This document shows, one piece after another, positions 1 through 8,177 of a DNA stretch of 63,797 bases (the stretch's first letter is position 1; each line of letters starts with the position of its first letter). The position numbers and the translations under genes are program-made. Origin of the DNA: Sphaerisporangium rufum (GTDB taxonomy: Bacteria; Actinomycetota; Actinomycetes; Streptosporangiales; Streptosporangiaceae); assembly GCF_016863395.1 (NCBI RefSeq), contig NZ_BOOU01000080.1, positions 1 through 63,797 of the forward strand, written 5' to 3'. Under the pieces are notes generated by a model, which saw only the letters and a program-made list of their open reading frames with translations, did no database searches and had not been told where the DNA came from.

Positions 1-569
1 GCGCGCGGGCCGCGCACCGGCGGCGGCACCCCGGCGCCGGGGCCCCAGCCGGCCGGCACGCCCGGCGGCAGGGTCTTGCGGCGGCTCGGCGACCCCTGGC
101 CGGACTCGCCCGGCTCCTTGGCCCCCGGCCACGGCCGGGCGACCCGCGCGGCGAGCACGAAGTCCTTGCGCAGCGGGTGGCCCTCGAAGCCGTCCGGCAG
201 CAGCAGCGGGACGAGGTTCGGGTGGCCCGCGAAGACCACGCCGAACATCTCGAAGGTCTCCCGCTCGTGCCAGTCGGCCCCCCGGTACAGGCCGGTGGCG
301 GTGGGCAGCCGGGGGTCGGCGCGCGGCACCCGGGTGCGGGCCAGCAGGTGCCGGCGCCGCGCCGGGTCGAACAGGTGCGCCACCACCTGGAACCCCTCCG
401 GCGGGTCGTCCACCCCGGTCAGCCAGTCGAAGAAGGCGAAGCCGAGCTCGTCGCGGGCGAAGGCGAGCATGTCGAGCCAGCGGGCCGCCACGACGTCCAC
501 GGTGGTCTCGCCGAACGACTCGGTGATCTCGGCATCGGAGCCGAACCGCCCGGCCAGCGCCGCCTTCAC
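1..569 (-). CDS. nuoC: NADH-quinone oxidoreductase subunit C (partial, 3' end outside window)
   Basis: Peripheral-arm subunit of a complex I-type NADH:quinone (or ferredoxin:quinone) oxidoreductase. The reverse-strand translation from a GTG at 569 shows the 30-kDa subunit signature: [10 protein letters not shown] at residues 101-110, GHPNL at 115-119 and HPLRKDF at 131-137. The GTG overlaps the nuoB stop by 4 bases (GTGA), so the two are translationally coupled. After residue 140 comes a Pro/Gly-rich tail beyond the usual end of the family, and the reading frame is still open at base 1. Second-copy nuo loci beside korAB are known in Streptomyces, which supports the family call; which nuo copy this is remains an inference. 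Confidence 0.9.
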   Translation of the reverse strand, partial: MKAALAGRFGSDAEITESFGETTVDVVAARWLDMLAFARDELGFAFFDWLTGVDDPPEGFQVVAHLFDPARRRHLLARTRVPRADPRLPTATGLYRGADWHERETFEMFGVVFAGHPNLVPLLLPDGFEGHPLRKDFVLAARVARPWPGAKEPGESGQGSPSRRKTLPPGVPAGWGPGAGVPPPVRGPR

Positions 570-1081
570 CGGCCCGCCTCCGGCCGGCGATCGCCGGCGG
601 GCGCGACCGCGATCTTGTCCTGGAGCTTCATGATGCCGTGCATCAACGCCTCCGGCCGGGGCGGGCAGCCGGGGACGTACACGTCGACCGGGATGAGCTG
701 GTCCACGCCCTTGGTGACGCAGTAGGAGTCCCAGTAAGGGCCGCCGGAGTTGGCGCAGGCACCGAAGGAGATGACGTACTTGGGGGCCGGCAGTTCCTCG
801 TACAGGCGGTGGACGGCGGACGCCATCTTGTCGGTCACCGTGCCCGAGACGATCAGCAGTTCGGCCTGCCGGGGGCCGCCGGCGAACGGCAGGACGCCGA
901 ATCTCATGAAGTCGGGCCGGCTCGTCGAGGTGGCGACGAACTCGACGGCGCAGCAGGCCAGCGCGAAGTTGAAGACCCACATCGAGTAGCGCCGCCCCCA
1001 GTTGACGACGAAGCGCATGGGCCGGGGCGCGAGCTCGGAACCCGGGCCCACGGTCGGCATCGGAAGGTCGGTGGCGGCCAC
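566..1081 (-). CDS. nuoB: NADH-quinone oxidoreductase subunit B
   Basis: Carries the terminal 4Fe-4S cluster (N2) that passes electrons to quinone. From the chosen GTG the ligands are all visible: the tandem Cys pair C43-C44 (ALACCAVEF), C109 ([10 protein letters not shown]) and C139 ([10 protein letters not shown]). The GTG at 1081 has AGGAG nine bases upstream; ATG 1060 is an in-frame alternative, and the longer open frame to 1261 is arginine-rich and unlike NuoB. Length 171 residues, normal for the family. No nuoA is found upstream, although nuoA usually precedes nuoB, so the operon order is unusual or nuoA lies elsewhere. Confidence 0.92.
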   Translation of the reverse strand: MAATDLPMPTVGPGSELAPRPMRFVVNWGRRYSMWVFNFALACCAVEFVATSTSRPDFMRFGVLPFAGGPRQAELLIVSGTVTDKMASAVHRLYEELPAPKYVISFGACANSGGPYWDSYCVTKGVDQLIPVDVYVPGCPPRPEALMHGIMKLQDKIAVAPAGDRRPEAGR

Positions 1082-1426
1082 CCGGCCATTCTCCTCCCTC
1101 CGCCGGACCGGATCGCATCCAGGCGGCCCGCGCCGGAGGCGCACCGGCTGCCGGACGGGCCGGCCGGACGCGCGTCCCGGCCGGCACGGCGGGCCGTCGC
1201 CCGACCAAGTGCTGACAGATCTCTGACAGCACCAGTCCCTCCAGGGGTACATCTTCGTCACCTTCTACCGCCCGCCGGCACGCGACGGCGGCGATCGGGG
1301 AAGGTATCCGGGCACGTCGAGGGGGATACCACCGGAACACCAGACGGCCACGATGGGCCCGGCGCATGCTCTGGGTGACATGTGACACCCTGATTCATCG
1401 GAGGAAGGAACGTATAGTTGGGCAGC
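1082..1426. other. Intergenic region between divergent nuoB and the korAB leader
   Basis: No protein-like reading frame on either strand. Two short direct repeats are visible: CTGACAG at 1212-1218 and 1223-1229, roughly 135 bp upstream of nuoB, and GTGACA at 1375-1380 and 1382-1387, just upstream of a TATAGT hexamer (1413-1418). Both are possible regulatory sites for the two divergent units; I recognise neither as a known operator. Confidence 0.4.
1413..1418 (+). promoter_or_regulatory. Candidate -10 element for the leader peptide/korAB transcript
   Basis: TATAGT matches the -10 consensus at five of six positions and ends nine bases before the GTG of the leader ORF, so the transcript may begin at or within a few bases of that GTG (leaderless). 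No good -35 is present; the GTGACA direct repeat at 1375-1387 could be an activator site instead. Confidence 0.35.
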
Positions 1427-1516
1427 GTGACCAGGAACGTGCTCTACTCCCGCTTGCACGTTGATCTGTGCCGCCTCGCCGGAGGGCTGTGTAGCTCGGG
1501 CCGCCTTCGACGGTGA
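1427..1516 (+). CDS. Putative regulatory leader peptide (29 aa) upstream of korAB
   Basis: Short ORF starting at GTG 1427 and ending at TGA 1514-1516. Its core, RLHVDLCRLAGGLC, matches the pattern of the short actinobacterial peptides annotated as putative leader peptide (arginine, His-x-Asp-Leu-x-Arg, then a cysteine near the end). Such ORFs are usually found upstream of sulfur and cysteine metabolism genes and are thought to sense cysteine through ribosome stalling. Two cysteines are present (residues 15 and 22). There is no good Shine-Dalgarno at normal distance, but the -10-like hexamer nearby suggests a leaderless start. It precedes genes for an iron-sulfur enzyme, which would make cysteine sensing logical. 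Function inferred from the motif and position only. Confidence 0.55.
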   Translation: MTRNVLYSRLHVDLCRLAGGLCSSGRLRR

Positions 1517-1537
1517 CCCGGGACGCCCCCGATCTCG

Positions 1538-1629
1538 GCCCGGGCATGCCACGCCCGGGCGCCGTCGCCCCGCCGGGACCCCCGACGACGTGGGAATCTC
1601 CGCGCGACCGAGATGGTTGCACCACGTCG
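1538..1629 (+). promoter_or_regulatory. Attenuator-like hairpins between the leader ORF and korA
   Basis: A perfect 8-bp inverted repeat, GCCCGGGC at 1538-1545 and 1553-1560 with a 7-base loop, lies 22 bases after the leader stop. A second, longer-range pairing is possible between CGACGTGG (1586-1593) and CCACGTCG (1622-1629). No U-run follows, so any termination would be Rho-dependent or the effect would be on later events. The role is inferred. Confidence 0.35.
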
Positions 1630-1755
1630 GGAGACCGGCCCGCCCCCTGTTCGACGCGCATGCGTAAAGAAGCCCGCGCAGCCCTAGGGATCTAGCATGG
1701 AAATGTACATGTGCCACGAGCGACGGCGCCCAGACGCGTCGAGGAGGACCGAGCT

Positions 1756-3609
1756 GTGACCAAGCAGGTTCAGCAACTCGACCGCGTGATCATCCGATTC
1801 GCGGGCGACTCCGGCGACGGCATGCAGCTGACCGGTGATCGCTTCACGGCGGAGACCGCGGAGTTCGGGAACGACGTCTCCACCCTCCCCAACTTCCCGG
1901 CCGAGATCCGCGCCCCGGCCGGCACCCTGCCCGGCGTGTCCAGCTTCCAGCTGCATTTCGCCGACCACGACATCCTCACCCCCGGTGACGCGCCCAACGT
2001 CCTGGTGGCCATGAACCCGGCGGCGCTGAAGGCCAACCTCGGCGACCTGCCCCGCGGCGCGGACATGATCGTCAACACCGACGAGTTCACCAAGCGCAAC
2101 CTGCAGAAGGTCGGCTACGCCGCCAGCCCGGTCGATGACGGCTCGCTCGCCGAGTGGCGGGTGCACGCGGTGCCGCTGACCTCGCTGACGGTCAAGGCCC
2201 TCGAGGGCTTCGACATCTCCAAGAAGGACGCCGAGCGGGCGAAGAACATGTTCGCGCTCGGCCTGCTGTCCTGGCTGTACCACCGGCCGACCGAGGCGAC
2301 GGTCAAGTTCCTGCAGGGCAAGTTCGCCAAGAAGCCGGACATCGCCCGGGCCAACATCGCGGCGTTCCAGGCCGGGTGGAACTACGGCGAGACCACCGAG
2401 TCGTTCTCGGTGTCCTACGAGATCAAGCCGGCCAGCCTCACCCCGGGCGTGTACCGCAACATCTCCGGCAACCAGGCGCTGGCCTACGGCCTGATCGCCG
2501 CCTCGGTGCAGTCGGAGCTGCCGCTGTTCCTCGGGTCCTATCCCATCACCCCGGCCTCCGACATCCTGCACGAGCTGTCCAAGCACAAGCGGTTCGGCAT
2601 TCGCACCTTCCAGGCGGAGGACGAGATCGCCGGGGTGGGCGCCGCGCTCGGCGCGGCGTTCGGCGGCGCGCTCGGCGTCACCACCACCTCCGGGCCGGGC
2701 GTGGCGCTGAAGGCCGAGACCGTCGGCCTGGCGGTCACCACCGAGCTGCCGCTGATCGTGGTGGACGTGCAGCGGGCCGGCCCGTCGACGGGCATGCCGA
2801 CCAAGACCGAGCAGACCGACCTGCTGATGGCGCTGTACGGCCGCAACGGCGAGTCACCGGTGCCGGTGATCGCCCCGGCGACCCCGTCGGACTGCTTCGC
2901 CGCCGCGCTGGAGGCGGCGCGGATCGCCGTCAAGTACCGCACGCCGGTCATGCTGCTGTCGGACGGCTACCTGGCCAACGGCTCCGAGCCGTGGCGGCTG
3001 CCGGAGATCGACGACCTGCCGGACCTGCGGGTGGAGTTCACCACCCAGCCGAACGGCGACGACGGCGAGACCTACCTGCCGTTCAAGCGCGACCCGCGCA
3101 CGCTGGCCCGGCCGTGGGCGGTCCCCGGCACGCCCGGCCTGGAGCACCGGATCGGCGGCATCGAGAAGGCCGACGGCTCCGGCAACATCTCCTACGACCC
3201 GGACAACCACGACCTGATGGTCCGGCTGCGCCAGGGCAAGATCGATGGGATCGCCCGGGACATCCCGGCGCTGGAGGTCGATGACCCCGACCGCGACGCC
3301 CGGGTGCTGGTGCTCGGCTGGGGCTCCACCTATGGGCCGATCGCCGCGGCGGTGCGCCGGGTGCGGCGGGCCGGCGGCAAGGTCGCCCAGGCCCACCTGC
3401 GCCATCTGAACCCCCTGCCGGCCAACACCGGCGAGGTGCTCCGCTCCTACGACAAGGTCCTACTGCCCGAGATCAACCTCGGCCAGCTCGCGTTGCTGCT
3501 GCGGGCGCGCTTCCTGGTCGACATCATCAGTTACAACCGCGTGCGCGGCCTTCCGTTCAAGGCCGAAGAGCTGGCCGGAGTGATCCAGGACGTGATCGAC
3601 AGTGAGTGA
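1756..3609 (+). CDS. korA: 2-oxoacid:ferredoxin oxidoreductase, fused gamma-alpha subunit
   Basis: Large subunit (617 aa) of the two-subunit enzyme that oxidatively decarboxylates 2-oxoglutarate or a related 2-oxoacid to the acyl-CoA while reducing ferredoxin. The gamma domain comes first (FAGDSGDGMQLTGDRF at about residues 15-30), followed by the pyrophosphate-binding alpha region (GNQALAYG, GSYPITPASDILHEL, then the conserved PTKTEQTDLL) and a C-terminal domain. GTG 1756 is chosen because GAGGAGG sits eight bases upstream; an upstream in-frame ATG at 1711 adds a non-conserved leader. It overlaps korB by 8 bases. In Streptomyces the same pair lies next to a second nuo cluster. Substrate preference cannot be read from the sequence. 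Confidence 0.93.
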   Translation: MTKQVQQLDRVIIRFAGDSGDGMQLTGDRFTAETAEFGNDVSTLPNFPAEIRAPAGTLPGVSSFQLHFADHDILTPGDAPNVLVAMNPAALKANLGDLPRGADMIVNTDEFTKRNLQKVGYAASPVDDGSLAEWRVHAVPLTSLTVKALEGFDISKKDAERAKNMFALGLLSWLYHRPTEATVKFLQGKFAKKPDIARANIAAFQAGWNYGETTESFSVSYEIKPASLTPGVYRNISGNQALAYGLIAASVQSELPLFLGSYPITPASDILHELSKHKRFGIRTFQAEDEIAGVGAALGAAFGGALGVTTTSGPGVALKAETVGLAVTTELPLIVVDVQRAGPSTGMPTKTEQTDLLMALYGRNGESPVPVIAPATPSDCFAAALEAARIAVKYRTPVMLLSDGYLANGSEPWRLPEIDDLPDLRVEFTTQPNGDDGETYLPFKRDPRTLARPWAVPGTPGLEHRIGGIEKADGSGNISYDPDNHDLMVRLRQGKIDGIARDIPALEVDDPDRDARVLVLGWGSTYGPIAAAVRRVRRAGGKVAQAHLRHLNPLPANTGEVLRSYDKVLLPEINLGQLALLLRARFLVDIISYNRVRGLPFKAEELAGVIQDVIDSE

Positions 3610-4678
3610 TATCGCGACGAACGGGCTCCGTTACGTGACCCCCAACGGGGGCACCGGGCTCACCCTCGTCCCCCGTACCGACGAGAAGCAGACGCTCAAG
3701 GACTTCAAGAGCGACCAGGAGGTCCGCTGGTGCCCGGGGTGCGGCGACTACGCCATCCTGGCCGCCGTGCAGGGCTTCCTGCCCGAGCTCGGCCTGCGGC
3801 GGGAGAACATCGTCTTCGTCTCGGGCATCGGCTGCTCCTCCCGGTTCCCCTACTACCTGAACACCTACGGGTTCCACTCGATCCACGGTCGCGCGCCGGC
3901 GATCGCCACCGGGCTGGCCGCGTCCCGGCCGGACCTGTCGGTGTGGGTGATCACCGGTGACGGCGACGCGCTGTCCATCGGCGGCAACCACCTGATCCAC
4001 GCGCTGCGCCGCAACGTCAACCTGAACATCCTGCTGTTCAACAACCGGATCTACGGGCTGACCAAGGGCCAGTACTCGCCGACGTCCGAGGTCGGCAAGA
4101 TCACCAAGTCGACGCCGATGGGGTCGCTGGACCGGCCGTTCAACCCGATCTCGCTGGCGCTCGGCGCCGAGGCGAGCTTCGTGGCCCGCACGCTCGACTC
4201 CGACCGCAAGCACCTGCAGTCGGTGCTGCGCGAGGCGGCGGCGCACCGGGGCGCGAGCCTGGTCGAGATCTACCAGAACTGCAACATCTTCAACGACGGC
4301 GCCTTCGACCAGATGAAGGACCCGGCGCTGCGCGACGACATCACGCTGCGCCTGGAGCACGGCCTGCCCATCGTGTCGGCGTCCAAGGCGGTGCGCCGGG
4401 CGGCGAACGGCGGCATCGAGGTGGTGGACCGCGCGTCGGTGGCCGAGGACGAGATCCTGGTGCACGACGCGCACAACCCCGACCCCTCGGTGGCGTTCGC
4501 GCTGTCCCGGCTGGACGAGCCGGCGTTCGAGCACGTGCCGCTCGGCATCTTCCGGTCGGTCGACCGGCCGGCCTACGACACGCTGATGGCCGAGCAGCTG
4601 AAGGAGGCCGAGGGCACCCGCGGCCCGGGCGTGCTCGGCGACCTGCTGCACGGCGGCGACACCTGGCGCGTCGGCTGA
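3602..4678 (+). CDS. korB: 2-oxoacid:ferredoxin oxidoreductase, beta subunit
   Basis: 358-residue thiamine diphosphate and 4Fe-4S subunit partnering the korA product. Visible features: Fe-S cysteines in WCPGCGDY (C44, C47) and GIGCSS (C78), with a later candidate in QNCNIFND; and the ThDP/Mg2+ motif beginning GDGD at residues 119-122 and continuing to FNNRIYGLTKGQ. GTG 3602 lies inside the end of korA, so translation is coupled. A strong hairpin terminator follows 15 bases after the stop, so korAB ends here. Confidence 0.94.
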   Translation: MSDIATNGLRYVTPNGGTGLTLVPRTDEKQTLKDFKSDQEVRWCPGCGDYAILAAVQGFLPELGLRRENIVFVSGIGCSSRFPYYLNTYGFHSIHGRAPAIATGLAASRPDLSVWVITGDGDALSIGGNHLIHALRRNVNLNILLFNNRIYGLTKGQYSPTSEVGKITKSTPMGSLDRPFNPISLALGAEASFVARTLDSDRKHLQSVLREAAAHRGASLVEIYQNCNIFNDGAFDQMKDPALRDDITLRLEHGLPIVSASKAVRRAANGGIEVVDRASVAEDEILVHDAHNPDPSVAFALSRLDEPAFEHVPLGIFRSVDRPAYDTLMAEQLKEAEGTRGPGVLGDLLHGGDTWRVG

Positions 4679-4690
4679 CGATGCGGATGG

Positions 4691-4726
4691 GAAGGGCCCG
4701 CCACGGACGACCGTGGCGGGCCCTTT
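4691..4726. terminator. Bidirectional intrinsic terminator after korB
   Basis: Perfect 13-bp inverted repeat GGGCCCGCCACGG (4694-4706) and its complement (4711-4723) with a 4-base ACGA loop, flanked by AA on the left and TTT on the right, so it can stop transcripts from both sides. It separates korB from the convergent beta-helix gene. Confidence 0.9.
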
Positions 4727-4738
4727 CAGTTCAGTCCA

Positions 4739-6568
4739 TCAGCCGCCGGCGGGGACGGGCTTGCCGTCCTCCCAGACGTTGCCCGACCACTCGTTGCCGG
4801 AGCCGTTCTTGTCCCAGTAGGCGACCGGGCCGTTGTAACCGCCCTTCGGCCACACGTCCTTGCTGAACACGTTGCCGACGACCTTGATGTTGGCCGAGGT
4901 GCCCTTGCTGCCGCCGCCGCCGTACAGCGAGTAGCCGCCGCCGGCCAGGAAGTTGCCCTCCACGGTGACGTTGCGGACCACGCCGAAGTCCTGGAACAGC
5001 GCGATGGCGCCGGTCTGCTCCAGAGTGTTGATCACCGTGTTGCCGCGGATGACCAGCTTCGCGCCGGACGGCGGGCCGCTGGTACACATGATCATGTCGG
5101 TGTGGTCGCCCGAGTAGTACTTGGGATCGTGGAGGTAGGAGTCCTCGATCAGGCCCTGCTCGGTCAGGATGCCGTTGCTGATCGTGTGGATGTCGACCCG
5201 CCGGACGGTGAGATCGCCGCCCTGGTTGATGATGCCGAACTGGGTGCGCTGGCGGCCGTTGCCGAAGATCTCGCTGTTCTCGACCTTCAGCCCGCTCTTG
5301 CCCTGCCGCTGGATGATGCCCCATTCGCCGGGCGCGGCGGCCACCCGGGTGTTGCGGATGGTCACGTTGTCGGCGGCGACGTTGATCTCGCCGCGGACGT
5401 CCATCCCGTCGATGACCGTGCCGTCCTTGGTGATGGTGATCGACTCGCTCGACTTGAGCGAGGTGCCGGCCGGCACCCCGGTGTCGCCCGGGCCGGGGAA
5501 GTCGCCGGTGGAGGGCGGCGGGCCGGACTGGGTCGGCTTGGCGGTGGGGGTCGGCTCGCGGGTCGGCTGCTTGGTGGGGTCGGCCGTCAGCGAGGGACGC
5601 GGCGAGTGGCTGGGGGTCGCCGTCGGCGTGCGGTCCGGCGCGCGACTGGGCGTCGCCGACCGGCTCGGCGTGACCGGCGCGCTCGGGGTGGCGGGCCGGC
5701 TGGGCGTGGCCGACCGGCTGGGCGTCACCGGCGTGCTGGGCGTCGCGGTCACCTCACCGGTGGCGCTCGGCGTCGGCCCGGTGGACGGGGTGCCCGCCGC
5801 GTCACCGGTGGGCGTCACGGTGGGCGTCACAATGGGCGAGGCGGGGCCGGTGGTCGGCCGGTGGCCGTGGCGGCGCTCCCGGTGCCGGAAGATCACGTCG
5901 ACGAAGTAGTTGACCCGCTTGCGGTGCACCCGCGAGGGGAAGGCCGTCCGGCCGGAGGCGTTGAACACGCCCGCCTCGGCGGTCAGCGGCCCCGCGGTGA
6001 CCGGCCGGTCGAACCCGCCGGGCGCCGCGACGTACCCGCCGCGGGAGGTGTGGTAGGAGACGGTGTAGGTGCGGCCCGCGGTGATCGGCACCGGCCGGTC
6101 GAACATCGCCTGCTGCCAGCCGCTGCGGCTCTCGCCGGTGAAGGCGACCTTGGCCAGCAGCCGGCGGTCGGCGTCCCACAGGCTGCCGCGGTGCCCGCCG
6201 GTCTCGCCGGCCGGCTTGTAGAAGCGGACGCCGGCCACCTCGCCGTCGCGGCTCGCGGTGAACCGGGTGCCGAGCTCCAGCGGGGTGTTCTCCACCCGGG
6301 CCTGGGCCTTGACCTTCTTCGACTTCCACAGGCTGGTCTGCAGGGTGACGTCGGCGGCCACCGGCGCGGCCAGGACGGGCCCGGCGGCACCGCGCGGCTC
6401 GTCCCGGTTCAGCAGCACCACCGTGCCGGTCGCACCGAGGACGCCGGCCGCGGCCACCATGGACAGCTTGCCGATCAGGGGAACGCGGGCGGGGGCTCCG
6501 GATCGGGAACGCGAGGACGCCGCGCGGCGTCGTGCGCGCGGCTCCTCCGGATACCGGGGGTTGCTCAC
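4739..6568 (-). CDS. Membrane-anchored DUF4082 / right-handed beta-helix surface protein
   Basis: 609 residues. A basic N-terminus and one hydrophobic segment (about 33-53) act as signal anchor. A DUF4082 module follows at about 75-227 (RFYKPAGETGGHRGSLWDAD, then NYFVDVIF), then a Thr/Pro/Ser-rich linker (about 230-365) typical of wall-spanning stalks. The last 230 residues are a parallel beta-helix region with repeated VTIRNTRV-, VENSEIFGNG- and VRRVDIHT-like turns. Beta-helix folds of this kind occur in pectate lyases, epimerases and carbohydrate-binding proteins; no catalytic residues are obvious. GTG 6568 has GGAGG upstream. The beta-helix is clearly paralogous to that at 25591-26556. It borders the exopolysaccharide locus, so polysaccharide binding or modification is the likely role (inference). 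Confidence 0.75.
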   Translation of the reverse strand: MSNPRYPEEPRARRRAASSRSRSGAPARVPLIGKLSMVAAAGVLGATGTVVLLNRDEPRGAAGPVLAAPVAADVTLQTSLWKSKKVKAQARVENTPLELGTRFTASRDGEVAGVRFYKPAGETGGHRGSLWDADRRLLAKVAFTGESRSGWQQAMFDRPVPITAGRTYTVSYHTSRGGYVAAPGGFDRPVTAGPLTAEAGVFNASGRTAFPSRVHRKRVNYFVDVIFRHRERRHGHRPTTGPASPIVTPTVTPTGDAAGTPSTGPTPSATGEVTATPSTPVTPSRSATPSRPATPSAPVTPSRSATPSRAPDRTPTATPSHSPRPSLTADPTKQPTREPTPTAKPTQSGPPPSTGDFPGPGDTGVPAGTSLKSSESITITKDGTVIDGMDVRGEINVAADNVTIRNTRVAAAPGEWGIIQRQGKSGLKVENSEIFGNGRQRTQFGIINQGGDLTVRRVDIHTISNGILTEQGLIEDSYLHDPKYYSGDHTDMIMCTSGPPSGAKLVIRGNTVINTLEQTGAIALFQDFGVVRNVTVEGNFLAGGGYSLYGGGGSKGTSANIKVVGNVFSKDVWPKGGYNGPVAYWDKNGSGNEWSGNVWEDGKPVPAGG

Positions 6569-6632
6569 TGGTACAGCCTCCAGGTCCGGCCGCGCTCGCC
6601 GGACTTCGGTCGTGTTTCAGCGCGAGGCCATT

Positions 6633-6665
6633 GTTGCGGTTGGGAAACGACGCGACAACCGCAAC
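6633..6665. promoter_or_regulatory. 10-bp inverted repeat in the AT-rich promoter region of the beta-helix gene
   Basis: GTTGCGGTTG (6633-6642) and CAACCGCAAC (6656-6665) form a perfect dyad with a 13-base spacer, 65-97 bases upstream of the GTG at 6568. The segment 6610-6740 is markedly richer in A and T than the surrounding DNA, as expected of a promoter zone shared with the 3' end of rmlC. It could be an operator or an RNA hairpin; the regulator is unknown. Confidence 0.45.
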
Positions 6666-6757
6666 CCCGTTATTTATCTGGTAATCGGTGAAATTGGGTA
6701 TGGTGAGTCAGTTTTTTTCGGCTTTTATCGGCCGATCGTGTGGACCAGAACCGCGGC

Positions 6758-7366
6758 TCAGCCCACCGGCGCGGAGCCGGCCGCGCCGGCGTAGAGCGCG
6801 AGGCAGTCCTCGTATCGGGGAAGCACCCCCAGCGCCACCGCCTCGGCCAGGTTCGGCGCCGCCGCGTCCTTCGCCGACAGCACCGGTGCCACCTCGGGTG
6901 GCCATTCGATGCCGAGGGCCGGGTCCAGCGGGTGCACCTCGTGCTCGCGGCCGGGTGCGTAGGACGTCGAGCACAGGTACATCACGGTCGCCTGGTCGGT
7001 GAGCGCCATGAACGCGTGGCCGAGCCCTTCGGAGACGTACAGCGCGTGCCGCGACTCGTCGTCCAGCCGGACCGCCTCCCAGCGGCCGAACGCCGGCGAC
7101 CCCACCCGCAGGTCCACCACCACGTCGAGCACCGCGCCGCTCACGCAGGTGACGTACTTGCCCTGGCCGGGCGGCACGTCGGAGAAGTGCACCCCGCGCA
7201 GCACCCCGCGCCGGGAGACCGAGCAGTTGACCTGCGCCGCGTGCAGCGGGCGGCCGGCCACCTCGGCGAACCGGCCGGCGTGGAAGACCTCCAGGAACGT
7301 GCCGCGGTCGTCGCGGTGCAGGTCCGGAGTGACCAGGTAGGCGTGCGGGACGCTCAGTTCCTTCAT
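6758..7366 (-). CDS. rmlC: dTDP-4-dehydrorhamnose 3,5-epimerase
   Basis: 202 residues. Catalyses the C3/C5 double epimerisation of dTDP-4-dehydro-6-deoxy-D-glucose, the third step of dTDP-L-rhamnose synthesis. Family signatures: DDRGTFLEVF, then RGVLRGVHF with the catalytic base H60, K70 in QGKYV, and Y130 in VMYLCS. ATG 7366 is preferred over the frame's first Met at 7393 because conservation starts there. The other three rhamnose genes (rmlA, rmlB, rmlD) lie at 33898-36799, so this member is separated from its partners by 26 kb but remains inside the same locus. It diverges from the methyltransferase at 7518. Confidence 0.92.
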   Translation of the reverse strand: MKELSVPHAYLVTPDLHRDDRGTFLEVFHAGRFAEVAGRPLHAAQVNCSVSRRGVLRGVHFSDVPPGQGKYVTCVSGAVLDVVVDLRVGSPAFGRWEAVRLDDESRHALYVSEGLGHAFMALTDQATVMYLCSTSYAPGREHEVHPLDPALGIEWPPEVAPVLSAKDAAAPNLAEAVALGVLPRYEDCLALYAGAAGSAPVG

Positions 7367-7517
7367 GGGGCCAGGGTGCCACCTTCCGGTCACGGTGCGC
7401 TATCGAAGGCACCGCGCCGTGCGCAGCCGTGAACTCCGTCTGAGATAGTTGTGCCGTCTCGTTGGAACGTGCCGACCCCGCCGAGGCGCCGCCCCCCGCT
7501 CTCCGCCTAGGAGTGAC

Positions 7518-8177
7518 ATGAGCCGCCTGAACGCGCTGCGCAGCCGCTTCGTCGACGCCCCCGACTCCCTCGGGGCCAAGGCCAGGGCCCGCCGCTGGCA
7601 GTGGTTCGCCCAGAGCTTCCCCGACCTCGAGAGCATGTCGGTCATCGACCTCGGCGGCACCGCGAGCGCCTGGCTGCGCGCGCCGGTCCGCCCGGCGCAC
7701 GTGCAGATCGTCAACCTGGAGAAGCCGCCGGCCGACCTGCCCGGCTGGCTGCGGGCCGACGTCGCCGACGCCTGCGACCTGCCCGAGCGCATCGCCGCCA
7801 CCCGATACGACCTGGTGTTCTCCAACGCGGTCATCGAGCACGTGGGCGGGCACCTGCGCCGCCGGCTGTTCGCCGACGCGGTGCACCGGCTGGCCCCGCG
7901 CCACTGGGTGCAGACGCCGTACCGCTACTTCCCGGTGGAGCCGCACTTCCTGTTCCCGTTCTTCCAGTACCTGCCGATCGCCGCGCGCACCACGCTGCTG
8001 CGCCGCTGGCCGCTGGTGCACACCCCGACCTCCGACCGGGAGGCGGCGCGCGACATCGTGATGGAGGTGGAGCTGCTCAGCATCACCGAGATGCGGCACT
8101 ACTTCCCGAGCTCGGAGATCCGGTTCGAGCGGCTCGGCGGCCTGGTCAAGTCGGTCATCGCGGTGCGGAAGAGGTAG
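7518..8177 (+). CDS. Class I SAM-dependent methyltransferase
   Basis: 219 residues. The SAM-binding motif I is SVIDLGGTASAW (about residues 40-51), and the post-motif DLVFSNAVIEHVG is the usual motif III-like stretch of small-molecule methyltransferases. ATG 7518 has AGGAG upstream; the frame extends to 7449 without conservation. Its setting between rmlC and the secreted DUF4082 protein suggests O-methylation of a sugar or lipid-linked glycan, but the substrate cannot be read from sequence. Confidence 0.75.
   Translation: MSRLNALRSRFVDAPDSLGAKARARRWQWFAQSFPDLESMSVIDLGGTASAWLRAPVRPAHVQIVNLEKPPADLPGWLRADVADACDLPERIAATRYDLVFSNAVIEHVGGHLRRRLFADAVHRLAPRHWVQTPYRYFPVEPHFLFPFFQYLPIAARTTLLRRWPLVHTPTSDREAARDIVMEVELLSITEMRHYFPSSEIRFERLGGLVKSVIAVRKR

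Noticed and set aside
1265-1717. Minus-strand frame considered as a missing nuoA
   Set aside because: It has no hydrophobic segments, while NuoA has three membrane helices.
6709-6740. T-run with GC arms considered as a terminator for rmlC
   Set aside because: The T-run precedes the hairpin on the plus strand and would be an A-run on the rmlC transcript, so it does not form an intrinsic terminator in the needed direction.
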